A stretch of DNA of 64,000 nucleotides, from positions 2,965,105 through 3,029,104 of the forward strand of contig ML679974.1 of the NCBI GenBank assembly GCA_007922225.1, read 5' to 3'. This DNA is from Emydura subglobosa (Eukaryota; Chordata; Testudines; Chelidae). Shown piece by piece: positions 23,291 through 34,409 of the stretch; position 1 is the first letter of the stretch; each line of letters starts with the position of its first letter. The position numbers and the translations under genes were made by a program. The notes under the pieces are model-generated. The model saw only the letters and a program-made list of their open reading frames with translations. It searched no databases and was not told where the DNA came from.

Positions 23291-26200
23291 TATCTAGTCT
23301 AATGTCTAATGTATCTAGACCACAGACATAATCAGTATGGTTATACAGTTTTATATATCTTTGAAAGTCTTACATTGGCCTATGATAAGATTGTGGGGAT
23401 TCCTGTTTTAAAGGGGGAAAAGATTAAAAACCTACAATACATAAGGCTTAAAATAATTGTCAAGGGCTTTAAAAAAAAAAGTAATAGCTAAGGGTGAAAA
23501 GCAACTAATTAAGAGAAAATAGGTAAGAATTAACGACATGAATGAAAAAAGATCTAAAGTCCACAAATGGCAGCCAAGGGATGAAGGAATATTAGTAGCT
23601 GGCAGTTGTGTGGAGTCAAGTTACCTTTAAAAAATAACAAAGAAATGGGTCAAGATTAAAAACTAGAGACGATAAAAATAGCAACTGTTATGCATTGGGT
23701 CTAGAGACAATAAAAAGGTTAATTTTTTTTTAAGTCTCACTTTACGTGTAGTTTGTCTTAAGCCTTGACTCTTATGCTTGTGTGGAGCCCAGCTGACTTC
23801 AGTGGGACACTTTGTGAGTGTAACTGTCTGCATGTATCAGATTGCAGAATCGGAGCCTTATATTATGTGGTCTTCATGTCACATACCTGAATTTTTACAT
23901 GTTGCTAAGATGCCTAGCGGCCTGTGTGTACTCTGTTCTGTATGTATTTCCAAGAGCTGGCAAATTTAAAAAATAGATAGAGTTGCAGTTTATTTTTAAG
24001 TTTCTTTATTTCTTTGTCCTGTGATCTTCTTTTTTTCTTTGACTCTTTGTTTAAAAAACATAGACACATCAGGGGTAGCTTTAGTGTGGGTTCATGGGTT
24101 TAATTGCATCCACAGAAATCATTAAACTAAGGGAGCAAAAACAGGCAGATATATAGTTCTCCTGGCCCGGTGTGGAGGAGAGACCCCAAGGTGGAGGTCA
24201 GTGCGGAGAGAGCTCACTCTTCAGTGCCTCCACCTCAGGGCCTCCCCTCTGCACCAGGCCAGGATTAGGGTTGCAGTGCCAGGGTGGAGGGTGCTGCTGT
24301 GGGTGGTTGGCAGTTTAGGATAGTCCTTAAATCAGGAGGCTACATTTGCCCAGAGACACATACGTACACATATGCAAACAAACACTGAGGAACTGAGTGA
24401 CTGCTATCCTTCTGCCTTTGTGTGTACTGGTTTATATATTGCATATAGTGGCCTTAGCTGACCCCTATTACAGGCATAAGTTCTTTTCACTTACCGTTGT
24501 TTCTTTGGCAGTATGTAATTCAGTATTTTGTAGATGCATTTGGGACTCTCGGTGCAGAGGGAGAGATTCCTCATGACTAAATATTGAGACAGAAGCTCTA
24601 CTTTAAATGTATGTGGTGATTCTTCTTTTTCTGGACAGCAGGAAGAAAAGGGAACTGGGCTCCTCTAAGAGTCCCTACTGTATTTGGGTTACAAGAAAGA
24701 GGGATGGATTTACCTGAGCTGAGTCATTGGGAAACAGGAAATGACCAGACCAGTGCGGGTGCTGATCGACCAATACACTGGCAAGAAGAGGAGATATTTA
24801 TACCTGGTGCATTGTGGAAGGAACTCTCTCTTGCATCAATCGCTGATCAGCGGGGAGATAATCTTCCACTTTTCAGCCCTTGTTCCCCTTTGTTTTACAT
24901 GGGGAATGTGATGGGGACCCAGAAATGGGATGAGACTAGGTTGGGAGCAGGAAAGGCTGATTGATGACTGTCCTCCCAAGTAGGTGGACTCTCCCAATTA
25001 CATGGCAATGATTAAGGAAAGGATGACCTTCATTGAACAGTTTATTGCCAAATATTCCCTGGTTGGCTAAGTGAGAAAAGTTGTTGCATAATTAAACTGC
25101 ATTCATTACATTTTGTCTTTCTTCCTGCATGGCCAGGAGAATGTACTCTGTGGATAAAAACAGACTAGATGGCAATCCCAGCAGATACTAAATCTGATCA
25201 AGCAGCAGATATTTTTATTATACAGGTCTTAGAGAGTTAGGGCAGTTATGAAGCCTCGAAAGATATCTACACCTGCCATAACCAAACAGAAATTGATCCA
25301 TACTGATGTCTGAATGTGAGGCAAAACACTGAAAAGTGGGGGCAAGACACTGATATTAATCCATGGGGAATAACACCACCTGCAGTAATCATCCTTAAAT
25401 GGAAGCACATAGGATTTCATGCTTGTATCCATTCAAATCATATTGTATCTATTATATTTATGGTTGTATCCATTCAAATCATACAGAAGATACTGTATTA
25501 TGAGACTTGCCTCCAGGGCTCACTTTATATAGTACAGGTCAGTTTATGCATGAGATAGTGGGATCTGAATGTTTGATACCATTTCCCAATATGTCATGAG
25601 CCTAATCCAGATGGAAATTTTTGGATAAAATAAGATTTTGAAATGAGATAATCACAAAAAGTGAGGAAAAGAGATGTGATATGTAGATGGGAAAGTGAGG
25701 GGGTGGTAAGTTTACAGAGTGTAGAGAAAAAAAACTGTGAAAGACAATCACAAATTTTAGGACTCGTGGAAGCGTTCTACCTTTGGAACTTAGGAAAAGA
25801 AACTTGAATAATTTGGAAACAATATTCTAAAGGTTGAGTTCTAAAAATAGTCCTCTAAACGAGAAGCAAAAAAGGAGAGTTTAAAGATTTTTTTTTTCAA
25901 ATCCTCTAAATCTGAAGGGAATAGCTTAAGGAATCCAAGCGTCAGCCTCCATAGGGAAGAGTGTTTAAAGTCTCACCATCTTGAAGCATTTGGGACAGAA
26001 TGCTTTTAAGCAGGGGAAGATTCCATGTGTTGGAGTTCAGATGGAAGAAACAGGTAGAGGTGAGAAAAAATAGATGTTATAAGTTGTGACTAGTGGTCTT
26101 CATACTCTTTCACATGAGACTGTTAAGTCCATGTTTTCAATCCTCCTGTGAAGCATGATAGGTGAAGTGCCACATGAGCCTCTTAGAGAAAAAAATTCAA

Positions 26201-27329
26201 TAATTTATTAAAATAATACGTTAAAATAATACTGATGTTATCAGGAAACATAAAGCACAAGACGTTAGCATTGTATTGCCGCTAAAGAATGTGATACAAG
26301 AAAAGCAATAATACCGCACCTTTTTTTAATATATGAATTTCATCTTCATTTAAGATACAAGATTGTATATGGAAGACTTTCGTTTTAAACTTAATAACAG
26401 AGTAAACACTTTGTGTAGGCACAGCTGATTTTCTTCTTACTCCTGAGTTGTCAGATATTTAAAATGCTAAGTATTCAGTAAACAAGTGCATTGGGAGGTG
26501 AGGGGACTGCTTTTCCAACAAACAAGCTGATTAAATTAATCAAATTTCTTTTTCAAGTCATTTATCTTGTTTACTTGCCACCATTTGCTGTTTTACTCCT
26601 AATGCTTTATTTTGAAGTAGGTATGGAAAACTGTCACTGAGATGATTTATATCTATGGTCACCTGTATCAAAAACTTGCTTTATTTTTCCAGCAGCATAG
26701 TACGATGTATAAGCATTTTTCAACATTCTCAAAAGAAACTACATCACTCAATGTTTAAGCAAATAGGTCAACTGTCAGCTATTATATATCTGGAAATATA
26801 TCTAAAGATTTGCTGGAAAAATCCCCACATAACAATAGGAGGTTCAAGCAAAAGATTACATTTTCTCTGGCCTGGATCTTCTTTTGAGCACAGTTTACTA
26901 TACCAAATATGTGTTGGCACAATGTATAAATGAGTTTGTCTTCTCTGTTGATTCTATTTTAAATCAAAGTCAATATGATTAATGGTCTTTCAGCAGAACA
27001 CTTTGAGAAATCATTTCCCTGACTGATAAAACTGCACACCACCTTACAGCAGTCTACGTGGGATTATACCTTGAGGCCATTTGGAAGGTGAAGCAGAAGG
27101 CTGTAACCTGTATATTAAGTACGGTTGTATTTTGGGAGCACATTAGACCAATGACCTACACTGACTTCTAATAAGCTTGCAGGTAGAACTGAAGGTGTTG
27201 TATTTTAACCTATAAATCCATAAAATGTTTGGGGACCTGATTACATGAGTTTGTCTCTCACCTTGTGACATACTGCCACAACTGAGATCAGCAGTGGTAT
27301 TTGATATAAAAATTTGTTTAATTAAGAAC
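23291..27329. other. Intron without a recognised gene
   Basis: Mostly A/T-rich. The part at 24100-25110 is more GC-balanced but shows no motif I can name. A 20-bp direct repeat TTGTATCCATTCAAATCATA occurs twice (about 25424 and 25465). No exon supported. Confidence 0.45.
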
Positions 27330-27662
27330 GTTCTGAAAATAGAATGTTTAAATGGTTAAATGCATTTCTGGGGGGAGCCGTGCTGGGCTTGGCTCCTCAC
27401 TGCCAAGTGAGAACTGCCTAGCTGAAGCTTCCCCCCCACTGCCCGTACAGAGCTGTAGCTGGGCAACTGTCACTCGTGGGGAGCTGAGTCGAGCCCAGCT
27501 GTGGTTCCCCCCAGGCCGCGCTGAGTTCTGCACCTCCCCGTGAGCAAGAGCTGCCCAGCTGCTCTCGCTCCTGGGGACCTAAGCCCAGCTGTTGCTCCCC
27601 TCCCCAGTTTAAACGGTAATCAGCTGATTACCATTTAAACGTTTAGGCTTTTACATCCCTAA
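27330..27662. repeat. GC-rich repeat ending in a near-perfect palindrome
   Basis: After a GC-rich part with CTGGGC and GCCCAGCTG motifs, the sequence GGTAATCAGCTGATTACC (about 27616-27633) is a perfect 18-bp palindrome. GTTTAAA and TTTAAAC on either side extend it to about 34 bp. It is followed by TTTTACATCCCTA, which on the minus strand reads TAGGGATGTAAAA and looks like a DNA-transposon end. The family is not recognised. Confidence 0.5.
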
Positions 27663-27987
27663 TTTGAGCAGGACATTTCTCAATTAAAATGAGGGGGAAC
27701 TGCTAGCAGGTCATTTTTTGTGAGAAGTCCTCTGTGTTTTGAACTCACTCTCCTACTTGGTCTGACAGAGCCCATATTTGTTTGTCTTCCAAGCACACTG
27801 AAAAGCCTCTCTTTTCCCTTTTTGTTAAGGCTGTTGTGGAGGGTTTGGTTGAGGTAGGACAGTGAGGGATGTGGGAGGGATCTGGAATCTCCACCACAAT
27901 GTAAAGCTGTCTTCCCTTGGTAAACATCCCCTTCAGGGAATGGCAGTACAAACACCTTCTGCCATCCACCAGGAGTGTACCCTTCCT

Positions 27988-28132
27988 ATGGTTATGTCTA
28001 CACTATGAGTTAGGGGTGTGATTACCCTTCTCATTTACACATACTTGTGCTAGCTCTGTGAGGTTGAGGGTGTGATTCCCTTGCTCTTGTACAGCTAGGC
28101 TGAGTATAAATAACAGTGTAGTCGTGGTAACA
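27988..28132. repeat. MITE-like repeat (TATGTCTACACT end)
   Basis: TTATGTCTACACTATGAGTT at the left and AACAGTGTAGTCGTGGTAAC at the right form degraded inverted ends of the same type as the TTA-flanked MITEs elsewhere in the window. TGTGATT(A/C)CC blocks are repeated inside. Confidence 0.45.
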
Positions 28133-28284
28133 GGATAACAACCGTGCACAACTTAGGCATGCTGAGTATGTACCCTCCTAGCTCATAGCATAGATGTAGT
28201 CTATGTCCTTTTTGGCTTCCTGAGCAAATGAAGGTGAATTGAATTCTGAATCTACAGCATTGTACAGCAACACTGTAACTTCTT

Positions 28285-28603
28285 TGAGAATGATGGAAAC
28301 TGTATCTTCTTTGAGATGTGTGCCCCCATGGGTGCTCCACTACCCACCCTCCTCCCCTCTGCTTCGGAGTGAAACATATGGCTCTACAGAAGAGAAGGAA
28401 CCAAGGGCGGCTGGACTGCACAGTGCTATTTATACTTCCTGTGCATTGCGCAAGGCAGGGGAGGCGTGCATATGTGGTCTGACGGACATTGCTATTAAAG
28501 ATCTCCTACTCCAGATGCAAAGATGCTGCTGCACCTACAGTGGAGCACCCATGGGGGGACAAATCTCGAAGAACCTCAGTTACGGCGCAAGGTGAGTAAC
28601 CCT
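28285..28603 (+). repeat. DIRS right end: half of internal complementary region plus terminal repeat
   Basis: CTTCTTTGAGATGTGTGCCC near 28309 and, on the minus strand from about 28575, CTTCGAGATTTGTCCCCCC are inverted copies, both followed by CATGGGTGCTCCA. The right copy is followed by GGTGAGTAACC. This is the DIRS design, in which an internal region is complementary to the element ends. The rest of the element is missing on the left. It belongs to a different subfamily from the copies at 34 kb and 45 kb and is closer to the one at 62 kb. Confidence 0.65.
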
Positions 28604-29560
28604 CTCTTCCATTCCTCTGTGTCATTTGCTGCTGCTTCAATCTGCTCTTTGATGTTGAGGTCGACTGTTACATCCCTCCTATCAAGAGTTCTTCTTAAAG
28701 TTTCTCTTAGAAACCCTTATTTTCTCACACTAGCTGTTTTTCGCTTGATAGCTTCATGTGGGAGTCTGTGCACTGGCATCCAGAGAACATGACCAACATA
28801 TGTCTAGCACATCCTGATTCTGGTAGAAATGAACTACTGGTTGGTGGCTTCTTAGATCTCTTTGCTTATAATGATGATGCCCAGAGTCTTTTGTAGGCAC
28901 TTATTTTCAAAGGCATTTAGTTTTCTAACTAACATTTTGGTAGATTTCCAGCTCTTGCAGCTGTAGATTAGTACTGAGACTACACTTGAATTGAAAATTC
29001 TCAATTTTCTTCTTGATTCTATATATCTTTGATTTCCATATGTTTAGTATGCCTTTCCTGTCCTTTCCTATCCCTGATGTCACTTTGTTCTTGAGGTCAT
29101 TGTTGGCTGATATAGTGCTGCCCAGGTTCTGTTCCACATTCTTGATATTTTTGCTTGACATCTGGGTTTTTAAGGATATTTGTTCTAGCATAACTAATTT
29201 TGAGCCCTGCTTGCCTGCTTTTTGTGCTAGGTTGTCCTGTCTTGTTTGTAACTTTCCGAGGGTGTCGATCAGTAACGCAATATCAGCAAAGTTTAGGTCT
29301 CCCTAGGCATATGCCATTTACCCATGCTGTACAAGTATTTGTGTTGCCCATATACTTCAGTATACAGTCTGTGGCAATGCCAAACCATGGAGATAAAATG
29401 CAATCCTGTTTCATATTTGTGTCTACCCTGAACCAGTCTGAACCACACTGTCTGGTTGTTCACCCTTACAGAACACTTTGCATCTCTATACATGATGATG
29501 TTGACAACTTTAGCTGGGATTCCATAGGACTAAAGAATATTCCACAGTATGTCTGTGCAG
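28604..29560 (-). pseudogene. LINE reverse transcriptase C-terminal half, broken
   Basis: Minus-strand reading gives GDLNFADIALLIDTLGKLQ at about 29300-29240, then LAQKAGKQGSKL, NIWKSKIYRIKKKIE (about 29065-29020) and further on SLSTNLQLQELE. The layout equals the end of a vertebrate LINE RT with motif (D)FADDIALL; here one Asp codon is deleted (FADIA). Stops and frameshifts are frequent. It directly abuts the DIRS terminus at 28603. RTE-like affinity is a guess. Confidence 0.55.
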
Positions 29561-32294
29561 GCTATCAAAAAAGGTGTTTTGGTGTTACATCATGTAATCA
29601 GTGTGTGAGTTATGTCTTTATTTGTTTAATTAGTTTTAAATTCTTGGGTTTTGCAAACGATGTTAGAGAGAAAGACTTGTTACTTTGTGATCTTAACTAG
29701 CTTTAAAATGAACTGGGTTTTATATAGGATCTGGGGATGAAGTGGGTTGTTGGAATCTGTTGTCTCGAGTTGCTGAAGTCTGTTGGGTCTGGCTAAAGAT
29801 CTCAATCAGTTATGCTGTAATTCATAGAATGATCTACCAAAAGCAGAATAAGTACTTCCCTTTGTAAGTGAATATAAGGTAGCTAACTGATAGTGTGCTA
29901 TAGACAACCATTGGGAAAAAGAATTGTATTTGTCATCTTCAAAGAAAAAGGGAACAACATTTAAATTAAAACTATAGCCCAGAAGCAGACAGTGAACTTG
30001 TATGGGAAAATGAGTGTAAGGTGCCCCTTTACTCCCTTTTGGGTTACTCATATCATGGCTAGTAGTGTAGGAGAGGAAGTAGGTTCTGCATAGCCACTAC
30101 ATCTTTCCCCATGCACATGGGTGGGAGAGGACAGGGAATAGGTGAAGCCTTGACTGTGTCATCTTCCCACCCACTCCAGCTCCATGTGCCACCCAGCATA
30201 GTTTCACTGATGTGCTAGGTAACATGCACCAGTTATAGCTCTGATGCAATTTACTCCTTTGCTGGAACAGTGGGGAAACTGGAAGGGAGATTGCAACTCT
30301 TGGAGTCATAATCTGCTTCCTGGACTGCTGCAGGGGCAGTATAACAACATGCTGTGGCATGCTTTGGGCTCATAGCGAAGCCATATTGAGCCCCATGTTT
30401 CCTTGACATTTATATTGTGTTTTTTATTAACATTTAATCTAGGACTTTTGGCTGTTTTTCCTTGCATTGTTCTTAGCTTGATTACTCGACCTGGAGTAAT
30501 ATAATTCGGAAGGTTGCTTTTTCTGTTTGTGTTTCAGTTCCTGGTAGTGTTGGTGCCCATTGTTCAATTTAATCAAGGGCTAATGTGTAATACTATATAG
30601 TGATATTCTGTCAGAAAACAATCCTAAAACGCTTCCTAATCTAAATTTAAGTAATTTATGTAGAAAAAATCCTGAAGTCAAATATATAGTGATAATGGCA
30701 CAGTTTTCTTCTCCTTACACTCCATAGGGAAGCCTGTTGGTGTCTAAAATCTTGGAACATTTACTGTATATGTGGAATAGCAGACTTGATTAAATTTCTG
30801 AAACAAAATAGTAACATCCCAGGTGATAAACTCACTGACCACACCAGACAGGTATCTACAGATACAGAGGAGTGTGTGCAAGTGCACATGTTAATAATGC
30901 TTGGTGGTTACTGTATGAGATTCTTAGGAACACTGTGTTGCAGCGCAGAGCTAGTAGCTGGAATTGACAAATTGGAGAGATGTAGTTGCTTGGCATTTGG
31001 GGTGCCATTAACTCTATCTCTGATCACACTTCAAAATTAACTCCTCTCTTTGGGGAGTGGGGCTAAGGCAGAAATGTGTGTAAATGGGCTTTACATGTGA
31101 AAGATGTACAGTATTCAGGAGACGGAAAATTCATGAATTTAATATTCACATTTTAGGCTATGGGATTTGCATATTCATACCTTTTTGACTCATTTCTCCC
31201 ACAGTTTTAAAATTTGCATTGACATCATATGGGTGAATCATATATTTGTCATGCACATACTTTTTTGAATAACAGATAGGGTAACAAGGCCTAAAGAGAT
31301 GCTCACTTGGATTCAAATGCAAAAGGGATTTTTTGAAATAAAAGAAATTGTTGACTTGTGCTGATATATTGGGAACATATGTCGTGTTGATGGTGCTCTT
31401 GGAGTTTGCATACTTAGACATCTGGTAAAAATGTAGTGGCAGCATACCTTCCAGTGCAGTCAGTGGTCACTGTGGTGCAAATAGTTTTGAACTTTAAAAG
31501 TATTTCTTCAATGGGTGATGCATCATTAGAAATTATTTTCTAGCATAACAGAAACGTTGCACTGTATAGTGATTTTAGTTAATTTTTTTTCCAACTGCAG
31601 GTATCTATTTACTTTGTAATTTGTAATTGATGCTGCTGAAATATTGAAAGAGTATATGTAGATTGTTGCACATCTAGATTTTGGGCAAACTGGATTATTT
31701 TGTCACTGAAGAAGAGATGGAATAATATATATTGGAGATGTGGCTTTTTTTTTTAAGGTCTAGTTGCAATACAGTACAGTCTGCAGAACTAGGTAAAGAC
31801 TGTTACCTTGTGAGTAGGATGAAGCTAAATACCAGATATTATGTAAAATGAAATTCTGCTACAGCTGACATGTTGTTACCAATTTTCAGGGTCAGTGGTT
31901 GATCAACACTTCACTAAGTAGCAATATTCTGAAACATCTTAGAATAAGCACAAACACTTAATAATGATCCTATTGGTGTGATTTGTTGGCACAAAGTATT
32001 TCAGCATATAATAGTTAATATTTGTGGGCCAGATTGTCCTACACATTTAAAAAAGATGGGAGGAGAAATTTTACTTGGGTATCTCCTTGTGGAGATTAAT
32101 TTAAATTAATTCCCATCAGAGGACAAGAGAAAAAATTGCCTTTACTCCTTGTTTATATTAAGAGCTACTCAATTTGGAAATTATTGGAAAATTTTATTTT
32201 GATATTTAGCTGGATATTTTTTAATGCAAGTGGCTTCAGTTGATGCAGGAATAACTAGAAAAACAAAAAGGTCAACATGGCTCTCCTCTTTACA
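29561..32294. other. Intron without a recognised gene
   Basis: A/T-rich. The longest frames (for example minus 31445-31158, 95 codons) have no recognisable motif and no splice context. Part at 30080-30400 is less A/T-rich and may be an unrecognised repeat. Confidence 0.45.
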
Positions 32295-32400
32295 TTTATT
32301 TTTATTATTATTTGAATTGTGTTTGCCCTAGAAAGTCCAGTAAGGGATCAAAGCTTCATTGTGCTAGGTGTTGTACAAATGAACTTGGGACTTGCACTTG
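32295..32400 (+). repeat. Ancient amniote SINE/LINE 3' end (MIR/L3-like)
   Basis: TTTTTATTATTATTTGAATT, then GGGATCAAAGCTTCATTGTG and CTAGGTGTTGTACAAATGAA, fit the common amniote repeat with consensus-like end CATTGTGCTAGGCGCTGTACAAAC. Confidence 0.55.
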
Positions 32401-32809
32401 GATCTTATACATCCTACAAAATATCCTTATCGCCAGGCTATAGAATCATTCTCCCTCTCCTTCCCTGTCCCACTGACTCTTCATTGCCATCCTGAATGAC
32501 GATGAATTGCCTCTTTCCTACCCTCCCAGGGTTTGTAAATCTAGTCTTCCTTTGCTTTTGTCAAAATGCATGAAATAAAAACCAATTTTTTTTTTCTGAA
32601 TTGAAACAAAAGTATTTGTTTCAATGTTACCAAAAGTTTTGACTTTTTTTTTATGGGGTTTAAACTATTAGGTGATCTCAACACAGGTGCATGAACTGTT
32701 TTCAGTCAACTGAAACTGTATTTTTCACTCAGCTGTAGTGGGGAGTATAAGGTGAATGTTTGATCACAGATTGGTGTAATAGTCAGTGGTCACAGCACAC
32801 CAGCAGTCT

Positions 32810-33560
32810 AGCTATTGTCAACTGTATGTAGACATTGCTGTGAAGGGGAGATTTGAAGGGCGGTGATGTGTTGGCTTTAAGGAGATTAAAGTGAAGCACC
32901 TGGTTTACATAAAAGGCACTGTAAGATAAAGTGCAGAGGTATTTGTAAGAAAAATTCACTAATGAACAATAAGTCCTGTCATCATTGATGGAGCCCAGGT
33001 AGTCGTTGATGGCTTAATAGCATGTAAGAGATAAGTATGACAGCGTGGCAGGATTAAGCCAAGCAGGGCTTTAAGAATGAGCATGGGTAGTTTTTGTTGT
33101 GTAATAGGTAGAGCTTGTGGATGGATATACAAGGAGGTTAGGGGTTATGAGGGAAATGAGGTAAGATCATAATCTTTCCAGCAATGTTTAAAATGGGTTT
33201 AAGGAGGATCCTGAAGTAATCAAGACAAGATGACGAGGGCCTACATGAGAGTTTTACCCGTGTGGACAGAGAGGAAAGGCTGGATCATAGAGATGTTATA
33301 CAGGAAGAAGCATCAAGACTTAAATGTTGCCTGAATGTATAGAGAGCTGTATCAAAGATGACACCGAGATTATAAGCCTGAGAGACATGGAGGATTGTGG
33401 CGATGTCCATGGTGAGTGAGAGTAAAGGGAAAGGATTGGGCAGGAGGAAGAGCAAGGACTCAGTTTTGGTGATTTTGAACCTTAACTGTTGGCTGGATAT
33501 AAACAAAGGCTGAGATTTTAGTTTGGACAGAAGGAGATGTGTCCAGAGTGGAGAGGTAAA
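32810..33560. repeat. Probable ancient LINE 3' region
   Basis: A long purine-rich stretch containing AAGCCAAGCAGGGCTTTAAG, GATGACACCGAGATTATAAG, CCTGAGAGACATGGAGGATT and TTGGTGATTTTGAACC. I associate these phrases with an old, widespread amniote LINE/SINE family, but cannot name the subfamily. No intact coding frame. Confidence 0.35.
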
Positions 33561-33565
33561 AAAGA

Positions 33566-33951
33566 TATAGTAGAACCTCAGAGTTACGAACTAACCGGTC
33601 AACCACACACCTCATTTGGAACCAGAAGTATCCAGTCAGGCAGCAGCAGGGGTGGGGTGGGGGAAAGAGAGAGCAAATACAGTGGTACAGTAATGTATTA
33701 AAATGTCAACTACTAAAATGGAGCGAAAGTTTAAAAAAAAGATTTGACAAGGTAAGGAAACTGTTTCTGTGCTTGTTTCATTTAAATTAAGATGGTTGAA
33801 AGCAGCATTTTTCTTCTGCATAGTAAAGTTTCAAAGCTGTATTAAGTCAATGTTCAGTTGTAAACTTTTGAAAGAACAACCATAACATTTTGTTCAGTTT
33901 TATGAACATCATCTGTTCCTGAGGTGTTTGTAACTCTGAGGTGCTACTGTA
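33566..33951. mobile_element. Tc1/mariner-type (Tigger-like) MITE with TA duplication
   Basis: The left end TAGTAGAACCTCAGAGTTAC follows TA (33566-33567). The right end, read on the minus strand, is CAGTAGCACCTCAGAGTTAC and is followed by TA (33950-33951). About 18 of 20 terminal bases agree. TA duplication and this terminus fit pogo/Tigger-like elements. No transposase. Confidence 0.7.
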
Positions 33952-34063
33952 GTTGAAGTTGTATGTTTTGAAAGTTGGAGTGTGCTTGAGGAAGATTCTC
34001 CAAATGAAACTCTGATGAGTAGTTAGAAATTAAACCATATCTTCGATATGATGAATAAATATA

Positions 34064-34280
34064 GTTCTACTTCGAGTGATTGCTCATATTCATTTCAATA
34101 TAGGTGAGCGCACGCCACCGTGCATGGGTTCCAGGAACATTTTTCCCCTTAGCAGACCCCGTAGGGTCGGCTCTGGAGCCCCCTGGAGTGCCACGCACAT
34201 GTCGTGGTATATGAGGCACCACTGACCCTACGGCCCCTCAGTTCCTTCTTTCCGCCCGTGACAGTTGCTGGAACGTCTCT
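34064..34280 (+). repeat. DIRS copy 1, left inverted terminal repeat
   Basis: CTACTTCGAGTGATTGCTCA at the outer edge, then CCCCTTAGCAGACCCCGTAG and CTCCTTCTTT-type sequence further in. The right repeat (40915-41134), read on the minus strand, follows the same path, including CCTTAGCAGACCCGGTAGGG and TATATAAGGCACCGCTGACC. The TATATGAGGC piece may be a TATA-like promoter element for the full-length RNA. Confidence 0.8.
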
Positions 34281-34409
34281 TGCTTCTCGCAAGTACCATT
34301 CCCCTTGTTGGACTTTGTTGTTGTTGTTTAGTTAGTTAGTGTTAAATGTTGTTAAGTAGAGTAGTTAGTGATAAAATAGAAGCCCTTAGGGGCTTAGGGT
34401 GGCCAGGCC

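Noticed and set aside
22608..23297. Overlapping frames above 200 codons on both strands
   Set aside because: They come from a low-complexity G-rich/C-rich repeat; compositions are Pro/Ser/His or Gly-rich with no domain, and two strands open together indicates base bias rather than a gene.
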